NCBI RefSeq assembly: GCF_012395835.1
Contig: NZ_JAAZSQ010000004.1
Span: 20,344 to 70,247 of the forward strand
Length of the DNA: 49,904 nucleotides
DNA from: Arthrobacter mobilis
GTDB taxonomy: Bacteria; Actinomycetota; Actinomycetes; Actinomycetales; Micrococcaceae
Direction: 5' to 3'
Part shown: positions 25,596 to 32,634 of the stretch, piece by piece
Layout: each line of letters opens with the position of its first letter
Numbering within the stretch: the stretch's first letter is position 1
The notes under the pieces: model-generated
What the model was told of the DNA's origin: nothing
Databases searched by the model: none
Seen by the model: only the letters and a program-made list of their open reading frames with translations
Program-made: the position numbers and the translations under genes

Positions 25596-25919
25596 ATGGC
25601 AACCTCGGCGTTTTCCGGCGGATCCTCCGGTACGGGGCAGGCGGGGCACCCCTGGTGGTCGGTGATGCTGGGCGTTGCCGGCCTGCTGCTGCACGGCGGC
25701 TCCGCGCTGTTCTATATTTCGGCCAGCCTGATCGCCCCGCTCTACGGTGTGCTCGCGCTGCAGCTGGTGTGGATTGTCCTGCTGGTGGCCGGCCTGCACC
25801 TGATGCGCCGGAACCCGCCCCTGACCCTGTTCGTGCCGGCGGCGTCCCTGGTGGCGCTGGCGGTGCTGGCCTGGTTCGGCGGGGCCTTCCTGGGCTGGGG
25901 GCCGTCGATGCATGGCTAG
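25596..25919 (+). CDS. Small integral membrane protein, unknown
   Basis: A 107-residue protein with three predicted membrane helices: WSVMLGVAGLLLHGGSALFY, a second around GVLALQLVWIVLLVAGLHLM, and a third around LFVPAASLVALAVLAWFGGA. The N-terminal 20 residues are polar. Its stop overlaps the FMN reductase start by eight bases, so the two are co-translated and may act together. I do not recognise the family. Confidence 0.7.
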   Translation: MATSAFSGGSSGTGQAGHPWWSVMLGVAGLLLHGGSALFYISASLIAPLYGVLALQLVWIVLLVAGLHLMRRNPPLTLFVPAASLVALAVLAWFGGAFLGWGPSMHG

Positions 25920-26466
25920 CGCCGGTGCGCCCGCCGGGGCAGGCTCCCTGCGGGTGGCGACCTTGGACGGGAGCTATTTCCCGCCGTCGGCAACCACCAT
26001 GCTCCTGGAGCTGGCGGTCCGGGAGCTGGGCCGGCACCGCCCGGTCAGCCGTGAGGAGATCAGCGTGGCCGAGCTGGGGCCGGGCTTCACCTCGGCGTTG
26101 TCCCGGGAAGAGCTGGCACCGGCGGTGCTGGGCCGGCTGCGGGCCTTCGAAACAGCGGACGCAGTCATTGCGGGCAGCCCGGTGCACCAGGGCTCGTACT
26201 CGGGCCTGTTCAAGCACTTCGTCGACTTCGTGGAGCCGGGAGCCGTGGCGGAGACCCCGGTGCTCCTGGTGGCCAGCGGCGGCAGCGACAGGCACCTGCT
26301 GATGATCGACCACCAGCTGCGTCCCCTGTTCGCCGCCCTGCAGGCCTTCGTGGTGCCGGCTGCCGTCTTCGCCTCGGCCGGGGACTTCGACGGTCTGGTG
26401 CTGGTCAATAACGGCCTGAACCGGCGGATGAACCGGGCCGTCGCCGGCCTGCTGCGGCTGTTGTGA
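25912..26466 (+). CDS. NADPH-dependent FMN reductase family protein
   Basis: A 184-residue flavodoxin-like reductase. LRVATLDGSYFPPSATTMLL is the N-terminal phosphate-binding loop region, ADAVIAGSPVHQGSYSGLFK is the hallmark SPxYxGSxSGxLK-type segment that contacts FMN, and PVLLVASGGSDRHLLMIDHQ follows. The family reduces FMN for monooxygenases or reduces quinones. It overlaps the upstream membrane gene. No partner oxygenase is visible in the window. Confidence 0.85.
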   Translation: MASAGAPAGAGSLRVATLDGSYFPPSATTMLLELAVRELGRHRPVSREEISVAELGPGFTSALSREELAPAVLGRLRAFETADAVIAGSPVHQGSYSGLFKHFVDFVEPGAVAETPVLLVASGGSDRHLLMIDHQLRPLFAALQAFVVPAAVFASAGDFDGLVLVNNGLNRRMNRAVAGLLRLL

Positions 26467-26486
26467 CCGGCGGACCGGACTGTGTG

Positions 26487-26819
26487 TCAGTCCTGGTCCG
26501 GCTTGCCGTCGGCGAACTTCAGTCCAATGACACAGGCAATGATCCCGGCCAGGAAGAGCAGCTTCAGTGGTCCGGCCTCCTCGCCGCCGGACAGCACGGA
26601 CCAGGCCACCGTGAGCACTGCCCCCAGCCCCGTCCAGACCGCATAGGCAGTACCCAGCGGCACGCCCCGCATGGCATAGCCCAGGCCTGCCATGCTCAAC
26701 ACCATGCCGGCGAAGAACACCGCAGTGGGCAGAGGCTCGGTGAACCCGTTGGACATGCCCAGCGCGGTGGCCCAGACAGCCTCCAGGGCGGCGCTGGCCA
26801 GCAGCACGGTCCAGTGCAT
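26487..26819 (-). CDS. SMR-family transporter subunit (guanidinium exporter, SugE/Gdx-type), distal gene
   Basis: A 110-residue four-helix small multidrug resistance protein. MHWTVLLASAALEAVWATAL carries the membrane Glu that binds the cation; GVPLGTAYAVWTGLGAVLTV is the signature helix with the G-T-A-Y-A-V-W motif of the Gdx/SugE subfamily. It starts three bases after the stop of the second SMR gene, so the two probably form a heterodimer of opposite topology. A guanidine-III riboswitch in the leader points to guanidinium export out of the cell. Confidence 0.9.
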   Translation of the reverse strand: MHWTVLLASAALEAVWATALGMSNGFTEPLPTAVFFAGMVLSMAGLGYAMRGVPLGTAYAVWTGLGAVLTVAWSVLSGGEEAGPLKLLFLAGIIACVIGLKFADGKPDQD

Positions 26820-26822
26820 GGC

Positions 26823-27137
26823 CTAACCCACCACCTTGAGGCCGACGACGCAGCCGACGATACCGGCCAGCAGGGCCGCCTTGAGCAGCGATGCCTTCTC
26901 GGCCCCGGTGGCCATGGCCACGGCTGCGGTCAGCACCGCCCCGATCCCCACCCAGACCGCATACGCCGTTCCGACCGGCACGGCCGTCATAGCGTAGGCG
27001 AGTCCGGCCATGCTGGCGGCCATTGCCGCCACGAAAACCATGCTCGGACCGGGCCGGCGGAAGTTGTTGGAAGCTGCCAGCGCCGTGGCCCAGACAGCCT
27101 CGAGCACACCGGCCAGGACCAACACGATCCATTCCAC
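26823..27137 (-). CDS. SMR-family transporter subunit (guanidinium exporter, SugE/Gdx-type), proximal gene
   Basis: A 104-residue SMR protein and first gene of the pair. VEWIVLVLAGVLEAVWATAL has the essential Glu, and AVPVGTAYAVWVGIGAVLTA the signature helix. The GTG start at 27137 is chosen because AAAGGA lies about eight bases upstream, directly after the guanidine riboswitch. The longer open frame to 27266 would run through the riboswitch. It acts in the cytoplasmic membrane, probably as a heterodimer with its neighbour, exchanging guanidinium for protons. Confidence 0.9.
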   Translation of the reverse strand: MEWIVLVLAGVLEAVWATALAASNNFRRPGPSMVFVAAMAASMAGLAYAMTAVPVGTAYAVWVGIGAVLTAAVAMATGAEKASLLKAALLAGIVGCVVGLKVVG

Positions 27138-27150
27138 GAGAGAATCCTTT

Positions 27151-27191
27151 GGCCAGTCTTGTCGCTCACCGGGTACTGAACCGTCGTCCGG
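27151..27191 (-). promoter_or_regulatory. Guanidine-III riboswitch controlling the SMR pair
   Basis: The minus-strand leader reads CCGGACGACGGTTCAG then TACCCGGTGAGCGACAAGAC. It matches the remembered guanidine-III pseudoknot aptamer: CCGGACGA at the 5' end, the GTACCCGGT block that pairs with it, and AG-GACAAGAC at the 3' end. The 3' edge touches the Shine-Dalgarno AAAGGA of the first SMR gene, fitting translational control by guanidinium. Genes and position are as expected for this class. Confidence 0.88.
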
Positions 27192-27289
27192 GGGCCGGCT
27201 TGCGGGCCCTACCGGAAATGTAGCAAAAAATTGGACGGCCGGGCGGGAGGGCAACGCTGCCCTCATCCCGCCCGGCCGCCGGCATACCG

Positions 27290-27700
27290 TCAGGACCCGG
27301 GGCCGAAGATGAATTCCTCGGCATGGGCCACGGCTTTCTTGAACGAATCGTTGCGCAGGGCAGCCTGCTGCTCGTCGGTTTCCTCGCCGGATTCGACGTA
27401 CTGGGTGAAGCCCGGGCGCAGGACCCAGATGCCGCCCGCCGGCGGCAGGTAGAACACGGCGAAGGACCGGTTCTTGCGGTCATCCTGCCACACCGGCACG
27501 ACGGCGACGGCAGCGCCGGTGTCGACGTTGATCCACTGTGCGCGCGGCCTGGGCTGCTCTTCGTCATAGACGCTGGGGTCCAGGAACGGCGCAGTGCCCT
27601 CGCCCCAACGCTCCTCGAAACGTTCGTGGAAAATGGGAAACAGGTTGTAGTCATACCGGCGCCAGCTGCTGTGTGCGGCGCCTTGCCCGTTGCCGTGCAT
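27290..27700 (-). CDS. Conserved-looking hypothetical protein
   Basis: A 136-residue soluble protein with no signal peptide or membrane helix. It is rich in aromatic residues (RRYDYNLFPIFHERFEERW, AVFYLPPAGGIWVL) and has a charged C-terminus (FKKAVAHAEEFIFG). AAAGGAG precedes the ATG at 27700. It lies downstream of the J-domain gene in a cluster of stress genes on the same strand. I do not recognise a family. Confidence 0.65.
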   Translation of the reverse strand: MHGNGQGAAHSSWRRYDYNLFPIFHERFEERWGEGTAPFLDPSVYDEEQPRPRAQWINVDTGAAVAVVPVWQDDRKNRSFAVFYLPPAGGIWVLRPGFTQYVESGEETDEQQAALRNDSFKKAVAHAEEFIFGPGS

Positions 27701-27772
27701 GACGGCGGACTCCTTTCGACGGTGGAACCTCGTAGCCGGTGGACCTCATGGGTGCAGGTGGCAGCGGCGCGC

Positions 27773-28171
27773 TCACCACGGGAACCGGCCCCGCAGCAGG
27801 TACTCCAGCAGCTGCCTCAGATCGGGCAGCGGGTCGTGCCGCGTCTGCCGCGGCGGGAAAATCCAGACCGTGTCGCCGGCCTGCACCGGCGGCCGGTCCG
27901 GCAGCAGCGGGTCCGACGGCGCGCGGCGCGGCGGCTTGGGCGCTGTCGCCCGGTCATAGGCGGCGCGGCGCGCGGGATCCCCCAGCACCTCGTAGGCCTT
28001 CATGACCGCGTGCAGGTCCGCCACCGGGGCCGGCTCGCCTTCCCCCGGCTGTGGCTGCAGGTCCGGATGGAAGCTGCGCATCAGCCGGCGGTAGGCACGG
28101 CGGATCTCCTCCTGGCTGGCCGTCCGCTCCACCTGCAGGACGGCGTACAGATCCGGACGTGGACCGTTCAC
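27773..28171 (-). CDS. J-domain (DnaJ-like) co-chaperone
   Basis: A 132-residue protein whose first 70 residues form a J domain: DLYAVLQVERTASQEEIRRA YRRLMRS, then the invariant HPD in FHPDLQPQ, then AVMKAYEVLGDPARRAAYDR. J domains stimulate the Hsp70 ATPase. The C-terminal part (Pro-rich, GDTVWIFPPRQTRHDP) lacks the G/F and zinc-finger regions, so it is a type III co-chaperone. GTG at 28171 has AGGGG six bases upstream and gives the family N-terminus; the open frame extends 24 codons more. It follows hsp20 on the same strand. Confidence 0.87.
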   Translation of the reverse strand: MNGPRPDLYAVLQVERTASQEEIRRAYRRLMRSFHPDLQPQPGEGEPAPVADLHAVMKAYEVLGDPARRAAYDRATAPKPPRRAPSDPLLPDRPPVQAGDTVWIFPPRQTRHDPLPDLRQLLEYLLRGRFPW

Positions 28172-28204
28172 GCTGACCCCTGCCTTTCCCGACCTCGCTG
28201 CGCC

Positions 28205-28289
28205 GCCTTGCCCGGCGGGCCGGGCCTGCCGGACAAGGCGCACGGCTGCCGGCCGCCTGCGGCCCCTTTGTCAGGTCCGCGGGCAGCCG
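28205..28289 (-). terminator. Two stem-loops between hsp20 and the J-domain gene
   Basis: GCCTTGCCCGGC (28205-28216) pairs with GCCGGACAAGGC (28228-28239) with one mismatch, and CGGCTGCC (28243-28250) pairs with GGCAGCCG (28282-28289). They lie just after the hsp20 stop on the minus strand and may terminate or attenuate transcription into the J-domain gene. Confidence 0.4.
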
Positions 28290-28299
28290 GCCGGTGGAA

Positions 28300-28722
28300 C
28301 TAGGCGTTGATTTGCTGCTGCTGGCCGCCGGTAGCGACCTCGATCTTGCGCGGCTTGGCCTGCTCGGCGACAGGCACCCGCAGGGTCAGCACGCCGGCGT
28401 CGTAGCTGGCCTTGACGTTGCCGGTGTCCAGCGTGTCACCCAGGATCAGCTGGCGGCTGAAGGTGCCGGCCGGCCGCTCCTCGGCGAGCATTTCGGCGCC
28501 CTCGGGAGCCCTGGCCTTCCGCTCGGCGCGGACCGTGAGCACGTTCCGCTCCACATCCAGGTCGATCGACGCCGGGTCGACCCCGGGCAGGTCGAATTCG
28601 ACGATGAATTCATCCCCCTCGCGCCAGGCGTCCATCGGCATCACCGCAGGCCGGGACGGGGTTCCGAAGACCTGCTGGGTCAGCCGGTCGAGCTCCCGGA
28701 ACGGATCAGTGCGCATCAACAT
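28300..28722 (-). CDS. Hsp20 / alpha-crystallin family small heat shock protein
   Basis: A 140-residue small heat shock protein. An N-terminal arm ([20 protein letters not shown]) leads to the alpha-crystallin domain (about residues 38-130) with [38 protein letters not shown] and the closing [18 protein letters not shown] (the A-x-x-x-n-GVL motif). It binds unfolding proteins without ATP. ATG at 28722 has AAGGAGG five bases upstream. It is divergent from an HspR-like repressor, and a J-domain gene follows. Confidence 0.94.
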   Translation of the reverse strand: MLMRTDPFRELDRLTQQVFGTPSRPAVMPMDAWREGDEFIVEFDLPGVDPASIDLDVERNVLTVRAERKARAPEGAEMLAEERPAGTFSRQLILGDTLDTGNVKASYDAGVLTLRVPVAEQAKPRKIEVATGGQQQQINA

Positions 28723-28766
28723 GGTTGCCTCCTTCAGTTCTTCGTTACCAAGCCAAGTGTCAGGAA

Positions 28767-28797
28767 ATCTATATTCGCTGACGCAGATATTATAGAT
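28767..28797. promoter_or_regulatory. Inverted repeat in the hsp20 / hspR divergent promoter
   Basis: ATCTATA (28767-28773) and TATAGAT (28791-28797) are perfectly inverted across 17 bases. A TATAAT-like -10 for hsp20 overlaps the right arm on the minus strand. It is a candidate binding site for the neighbouring MerR-type regulator. A canonical HAIR element (CTTGAGT-N7-ACTCAAG) was not found. Confidence 0.45.
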
Positions 28798-28843
28798 CCA
28801 AAGTGTAAGATTTATGCAAGTGGAAAGTGAGGTGAAGGCCATC

Positions 28844-29161
28844 ATGAAAACCCCCGGATCCACCCGTTCCGCACGCGGGGTCTACGGCATTTCCGTCGCC
28901 GCCGACCTGGTCGGCATGGGGCAGCCGACCCTGCGGCTCTACGAACGCAAGGGACTGGTCGAGCCCGAGCGGACCAGCGGCGGCACCCGCCGGTACAGCG
29001 AGGACGACCTCGAGCGGCTCCGGCGCATCGGGGAGCTGGTCGGCGCGGGCCTGAACCTGGCCGGCGTCGAGATGGTCCTGCGCCTGGAAGCGGACAACCG
29101 CCGCCTGAGCCGGGACCTGGCCAGGGCGAGGTCCCGGCAGAACTCCCGGCCGGAGGACTAG
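28844..29161 (+). CDS. MerR-family heat-shock regulator (HspR-like)
   Basis: A 105-residue MerR protein of the HspR group. [40 protein letters not shown] and [20 protein letters not shown] are the winged-helix and the G-x-NLAG element typical of HspR, followed by a short coiled-coil ([19 protein letters not shown]). HspR represses chaperone genes until unfolded proteins accumulate, and hsp20 is divergent here. ATG at 28844 has GAGGTGAAGG upstream; 28814 is an alternative ATG without a good site. It has no dnaK neighbour, so this is an hsp20-dedicated copy. Confidence 0.87.
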   Translation: MKTPGSTRSARGVYGISVAADLVGMGQPTLRLYERKGLVEPERTSGGTRRYSEDDLERLRRIGELVGAGLNLAGVEMVLRLEADNRRLSRDLARARSRQNSRPED

Positions 29162-29385
29162 GAGCCGTCCCGCGGGATGTTGCGGTTGGCCGGGCGGACG
29201 CGGAACGCGGCGAACCGTCCGGTCATGGCCGCGTCCAGGTCGCCGGGGCCGGCCTTGGTGCCGTGCCGCCAAGTGAGTTCGGTGAACGCGTCCGGGGCGG
29301 CCAGGGCCAGGTCCTTGGCGCAGACGGGGGCATCCTGGTAGCGGACGGTGTGCGGCCGGGGCCCGCGCCCGGTGTAGTCCATCAA
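29158..29385 (-). pseudogene. IS701-family transposase fragment
   Basis: About 75 codons (DYTGRGPRPHTVRYQDAPV, then [29 protein letters not shown]) resemble the internal part of IS701-type transposases just before their catalytic C-terminal region. The frame ends within four bases of the hspR stop on the opposite strand. Both the N-terminal domain and the DDE region are missing, so it is a scrap of a lost element. Confidence 0.72.
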
Positions 29386-29486
29386 TGCCGGCGGGCTCTG
29401 GGCATCATGAGCCTCATGTGTGCGGGATGTCCTGAAACCCTCACCACCCCTGCCCGGCCGGGGCCGGCGCTGCTACCCTCTCCCCC

Positions 29487-29884
29487 ATGGATTGGGTCGC
29501 CGCGGCAACCAGCCCGGCCGTCGAGACGGCCTCGGAAACCGACTGGCTGGGGCAGGGCCTGCTGGCCGGGGCTTTCGTGGTGGTCGGCGCGCTGATCAGT
29601 ACCGGCGCCGCCTGGCCGCACGATGAGCACAAGGCCTGGCCCGATGTCCCGCGCCGTTGGGACGCGGACATCCGCACCTACGGGCGAAATTCCTGGCCCT
29701 GACGGACGCTTGGTTCAAGGCCCTAAAAGACCTTGAGCGGCAGCAGGTGATTGAGGACTTGAGGCCAGCCGGCGAGGAGATTTCCGATGCCGTCGGGAAT
29801 GCCGTCAGGAGTGCAGAGGGTGGCCAAGGAATTCGAGCTTCGGGAGGCCACAATGGCTGCGCGCCGGGTCGGCGGACAGCTTGA
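29487..29884 (+). pseudogene. Frameshifted small membrane-anchored protein
   Basis: The frame from ATG 29487 gives an N-terminal segment with one membrane helix (LLAGAFVVVGALISTGAAW) and stops at 29702 in WDADIRTYGRNSWP. From about 29690 a different frame gives convincing coding sequence (AKFLALTDAWFKALKDLERQ and on to DLRPAGEEISDAV). Adding one G in the GGGC at about 29684-29690 would join the two as TYGAKFLALTD. It is therefore either a real decay product or a sequencing error. Function unknown. Confidence 0.6.
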
Positions 29885-30158
29885 ATTCATCGCCCCGACA
29901 CCGGTGCTGGAGGCCATGTCCACACTGACGCTGCAACTGTACGGATACCTGCCCCATGCCATCCACCCGGACGATTTCCGCGGCTTCATCGCCGTCGGCG
30001 AGGAGGGCAGCGCCACCGGAGCTCCGGTCATCGTCCGCTTCCTGCACACCGACGGAAGCTACGGCCGCTACGAAGTCTCCGCCAGCAACGGGCACTTCAG
30101 CAGCCGCAGCGAACGCTACGTCATCGTCAGCCTCTCCCCCATGGTCGGCGCCGGCTGA
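29853..30158 (+). CDS. PAS-like domain protein (short, possibly a remnant)
   Basis: A 101-residue protein resembling the C-terminal half of a PAS fold: YGYLPHAIHPDDFRGFIAVG (the IHPDD turn), VIVRFLHTDGSYGRYEVSAS and SERYVIVSLSPM. No output domain follows, so if functional it would be a stand-alone sensor. GGGAGG five bases before ATG 29853 supports the start, while the open frame begins at 29787 inside the neighbouring decayed gene. It may be a remnant of a larger PAS regulator. Confidence 0.6.
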   Translation: MAARRVGGQLEFIAPTPVLEAMSTLTLQLYGYLPHAIHPDDFRGFIAVGEEGSATGAPVIVRFLHTDGSYGRYEVSASNGHFSSRSERYVIVSLSPMVGAG

Positions 30159-30171
30159 CCTGGTCAGTTTT
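30155..30171 (+). terminator. Short hairpin with T-run after the PAS-like gene
   Basis: CTGACC-T-GGTCAG is followed at once by TTTT. It overlaps the stop codon region of the 29853 gene. The stem is short and the loop impossibly tight unless it opens by one or two pairs, so support is moderate. Confidence 0.4.
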
Positions 30172-30283
30172 ACGCCGGGGACGCCTGTGCCGACAGGCTG
30201 TTGTCCCTGTTCTATGGTGCTGCGGTTCGAGCGGTGCGAAATTTAATGGATCAGGAGGACCACTTCGGACAAAGGAGCTTCCT

Positions 30284-31696
30284 ATGTCTTCCACTCCGCA
30301 GCTTCCCGCGGAACAACCTTCTCCGAACGGCCGCTCTGTCACGAAAAAGGACCGGACCCACTTCCTGTACATCGCGGTCATTGCCGCCGTGGTCCTCGGT
30401 GCGATCCTCGGTTTCGTGGCCCCTGAGCTGGCCGTCGCCCTGAAGCCGCTCGGCACGGCCTTCATCGCGCTGATCAAGATGATGATCGCGCCGGTCATCT
30501 TCACTACCATCGTGCTGGGCGTCGGATCGATCGCCAAGGCCGCCACAGTCGGCAAGGTCGGCGGGCTGGCGCTCGGGTACTTCCTGCTCATGTCCACGTT
30601 TGCCCTGGCGATCGGACTGGTGGTCGGCAACATCATCCAACCAGGCGCGGGACTGGACTTTTCCGGCACGGGCGCATTCGAAGCCCCGGAGGCGGAAGGA
30701 GAAGGCGGAACGGTCGACTTCATCCTGGGCATCATCCCGACGACGATGGTTTCCTCGCTGACCGAGGGCAACATCCTGCAGACCCTGTTCATCGCACTGC
30801 TCGTGGGCTTCGCCCTGCAGAAGATGGGCCCGACGGGTGCGCCGATCCTGACCGCCGTCGGCTATATCCAGGGCCTGGTGTTCCGGATCCTGATCATGAT
30901 CATGTGGCTGGCGCCGATCGGCGCGTTTGGTGCGATTGCCGCCGTCGTCGGTGAAACCGGGATGGACGCGATCATCAGCCTTGCCACCTTGATGATCGCC
31001 TTCTACGTCACCTGCATCCTCTTCATCGTCCTGATCCTGGGGACGCTGCTGAAGCTGGCCACCGGGGTCAATATTTTCCGGCTGATGCGCTATCTGGCAC
31101 GCGAATACCTGCTGATCGTCTCCACGTCATCATCGGAGGCGGCGCTGCCACGGCTGATCGCCAAGATGGATCACTTTGGCGTGGACCGGTCGGTGGTCGG
31201 CATTACGGTGCCCACCGGCTACTCCTTCAATCTGGACGGTACGGCCATTTACCTGACCATGGCGGCCCTGTTTGTCGCCGAGGCGCTGGGAAAGCCCTTG
31301 CAGATCGGCGAACAGATCTCACTGCTGGTGTTCATGATCATCGCGTCCAAGGGCGCCGCCGGTGTCAGCGGCGCAGGGTTGGCCACGCTGGCGGCAGGCC
31401 TGCAGTCGCACCGGCCGGACCTGGTGGAAGGCGTCGGACTGATCGTCGGGATTGACCGGTTCATGTCCGAGGCCCGGGCGCTGACCAACTTCACCGGAAA
31501 CGCCGTCGCCACGGTGCTCGTTGGAGCGTGGACGCAGGAATTCGACCGAGGCCAGGCCGAGAGGGTCCTCTCCGGGCAAGCTCCCTTCAACGAGGCAATG
31601 GTTAGCGAAGAGCACACCTACACAGCCCACGAGGAGGTCCTGACCCCGGCGCGCTCGGGCAAGGAGGGGATGTACATGAGCGAGGAAGAGGACTGA
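30284..31696 (+). CDS. dctA: C4-dicarboxylate/Na+(H+) symporter, DctA-like, copy 1
   Basis: A 470-residue DAACS-family symporter that imports succinate, fumarate, malate or similar dicarboxylates. Family motifs: IKMMIAPVIFTTIVLGVGSI, the serine-rich STSSSEAALPRLIAKMDHFG, PTGYSFNLDGTAIYLTMAAL (NLDGT substrate/Na+ site), ASKGAAGVSGAGLATLAAG, and GIDRFMSEARALTNFTGNAV. About eight to ten membrane segments plus two hairpins fit the fold. AAAGGAG precedes ATG 30284. The acidic C-terminal tail (MSEEED) is cytoplasmic. It is a close paralog of the gene at 36429. Confidence 0.94.
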   Translation: MSSTPQLPAEQPSPNGRSVTKKDRTHFLYIAVIAAVVLGAILGFVAPELAVALKPLGTAFIALIKMMIAPVIFTTIVLGVGSIAKAATVGKVGGLALGYFLLMSTFALAIGLVVGNIIQPGAGLDFSGTGAFEAPEAEGEGGTVDFILGIIPTTMVSSLTEGNILQTLFIALLVGFALQKMGPTGAPILTAVGYIQGLVFRILIMIMWLAPIGAFGAIAAVVGETGMDAIISLATLMIAFYVTCILFIVLILGTLLKLATGVNIFRLMRYLAREYLLIVSTSSSEAALPRLIAKMDHFGVDRSVVGITVPTGYSFNLDGTAIYLTMAALFVAEALGKPLQIGEQISLLVFMIIASKGAAGVSGAGLATLAAGLQSHRPDLVEGVGLIVGIDRFMSEARALTNFTGNAVATVLVGAWTQEFDRGQAERVLSGQAPFNEAMVSEEHTYTAHEEVLTPARSGKEGMYMSEEED

Positions 31697-31699
31697 CTG

Positions 31700-31758
31700 C
31701 CCGGGTCAATGGAGACCCTCCAGCCGGCGGGAAGGTCTCCTGCATGAGCCGACCCGGG
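31700..31758. terminator. Nested bidirectional terminator between dctA and mscL
   Basis: GGAGACC (31711-31717) pairs with GGTCTCC (31734-31740), enclosed by CCCGGGTC (31700-31707) and GACCCGGG (31751-31758). It lies exactly between the two convergent stop codons and would serve both strands. Confidence 0.65.
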
Positions 31759-32124
31759 TTACCGGTCGGCTCGCAGGGAATCGCGGATTTCGGTCAGCAG
31801 CGCGGTCTGCGGACCCACGGCTTCCTCTTCCTTGGCGATGCCCAGCATGCGGTTGCGGCGTTCGACGAGGTGGTTCATCGGAACGATGATGACGAAGTAG
31901 ACGGCGGCGGCAATGAGCAGGAAGTTGACGATGGCGGTCAAGAGGACGCCGAACTGGACCAGGTTGCCGTTGAAGTTCCAGGCCGCGAAGCTGTCGAAGT
32001 TGGGGGACCCGACCAGTCCTGCGATGAATGGCATCAGGACGTTCTTGACGAGCGCGTTGATGACGGCGCCGAAGGCCGTACCGATGATCACGGCGGTGGC
32101 AAGGTCAATGACGTTGCCCTTCAT
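31759..32124 (-). CDS. mscL: Large-conductance mechanosensitive channel MscL, 5' end replaced by IS remnant
   Basis: MscL opens under membrane tension to release solutes on hypo-osmotic shock. From the internal ATG at 32124, 121 residues are seen: MKGNVIDLATAVIIGTAFGA (TM1 with the gating Gly/Ala face), the periplasmic loop, TM2 (GVLLTAIVNFLLIAAAVYFV) and the cytoplasmic helix ending TEIRDSLRADR. Normal MscL starts M-x-x-GFRDFIMKGN. Here GFRDFIM is present but the codons before it are transposase sequence. Translation could start at ATG 32187 in the transposase frame, giving a 142-residue protein with a foreign 15-residue N-terminus, or at 32124, losing the S1 helix. No good ribosome binding site was seen for either. 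Confidence 0.85.
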   Translation of the reverse strand: MKGNVIDLATAVIIGTAFGAVINALVKNVLMPFIAGLVGSPNFDSFAAWNFNGNLVQFGVLLTAIVNFLLIAAAVYFVIIVPMNHLVERRNRMLGIAKEEEAVGPQTALLTEIRDSLRADR

Positions 32125-32137
32125 GATGAAATCTCTG

Positions 32138-32612
32138 AATCCCTGCGGGTTGTCCCCGTCCCGGCCGGGTGTCAGGATCACGTCCATGGGCAGGCCGCGA
32201 CCGTCCACGGCCAGGTGGATCTTTGAACTCAGTCCGCCCCGGGAACGCCCAATCCCTTCTCCGTCCACTGCGATGGCCTCGACCGCGGGTTTGCACCCCC
32301 CTTTTTCCTGGCTCCGGCAGCATGCTGATGGGCCCGGACAATGGTCGAATCGATGCTCAGGATCCATTCGACCTCCCCGACGGCGTCGTCCTTGACCACT
32401 GCCTCGGCGAGGATTTTCTGCCAAGTGCCGTCCAGGGTCCAGGGTCCACTTGCGCAGGCGTTCGTGGGCGGTCTTCCACGGCCCGTACCGTTCGGGCAGG
32501 TCCCGCCAGGGAGCCCCGGTGCGCAGCTTGAACAGGATCGCGTTGATCACCTGCCGGTGGTCCCGCCACTGCCCGCCGCAACGAACCGGTCCCGACCTGC
32601 GCCGGGACGCGT
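32138..32612 (-). pseudogene. IS5-family transposase remnant with frame breaks
   Basis: Fragments in order on the minus strand: DHRQVINAILFKLRTGAPWR, DLPERYGPWKTAHERLRKW, then in another frame GTWQKILAEAVVKDDAVGEV and SIDSTIVRAHQHAAGARKKG, then in a third GRSRGGLSSKIHLAVDGRGL and VILTPGRDGDNPQ. The DST and HQHAAGARKK segments are typical of the IS427/IS5 group. The first break is a 7-base tandem duplication (ACCCTGG twice) near 32440. The second is at an A5G6 run near 32302-32312, which could be the group's programmed frameshift. Both transposase ends are missing; the 3' end is fused to mscL. Confidence 0.82.
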
Positions 32613-32634
32613 CGGGTGTGTGAAAAAATGGACC

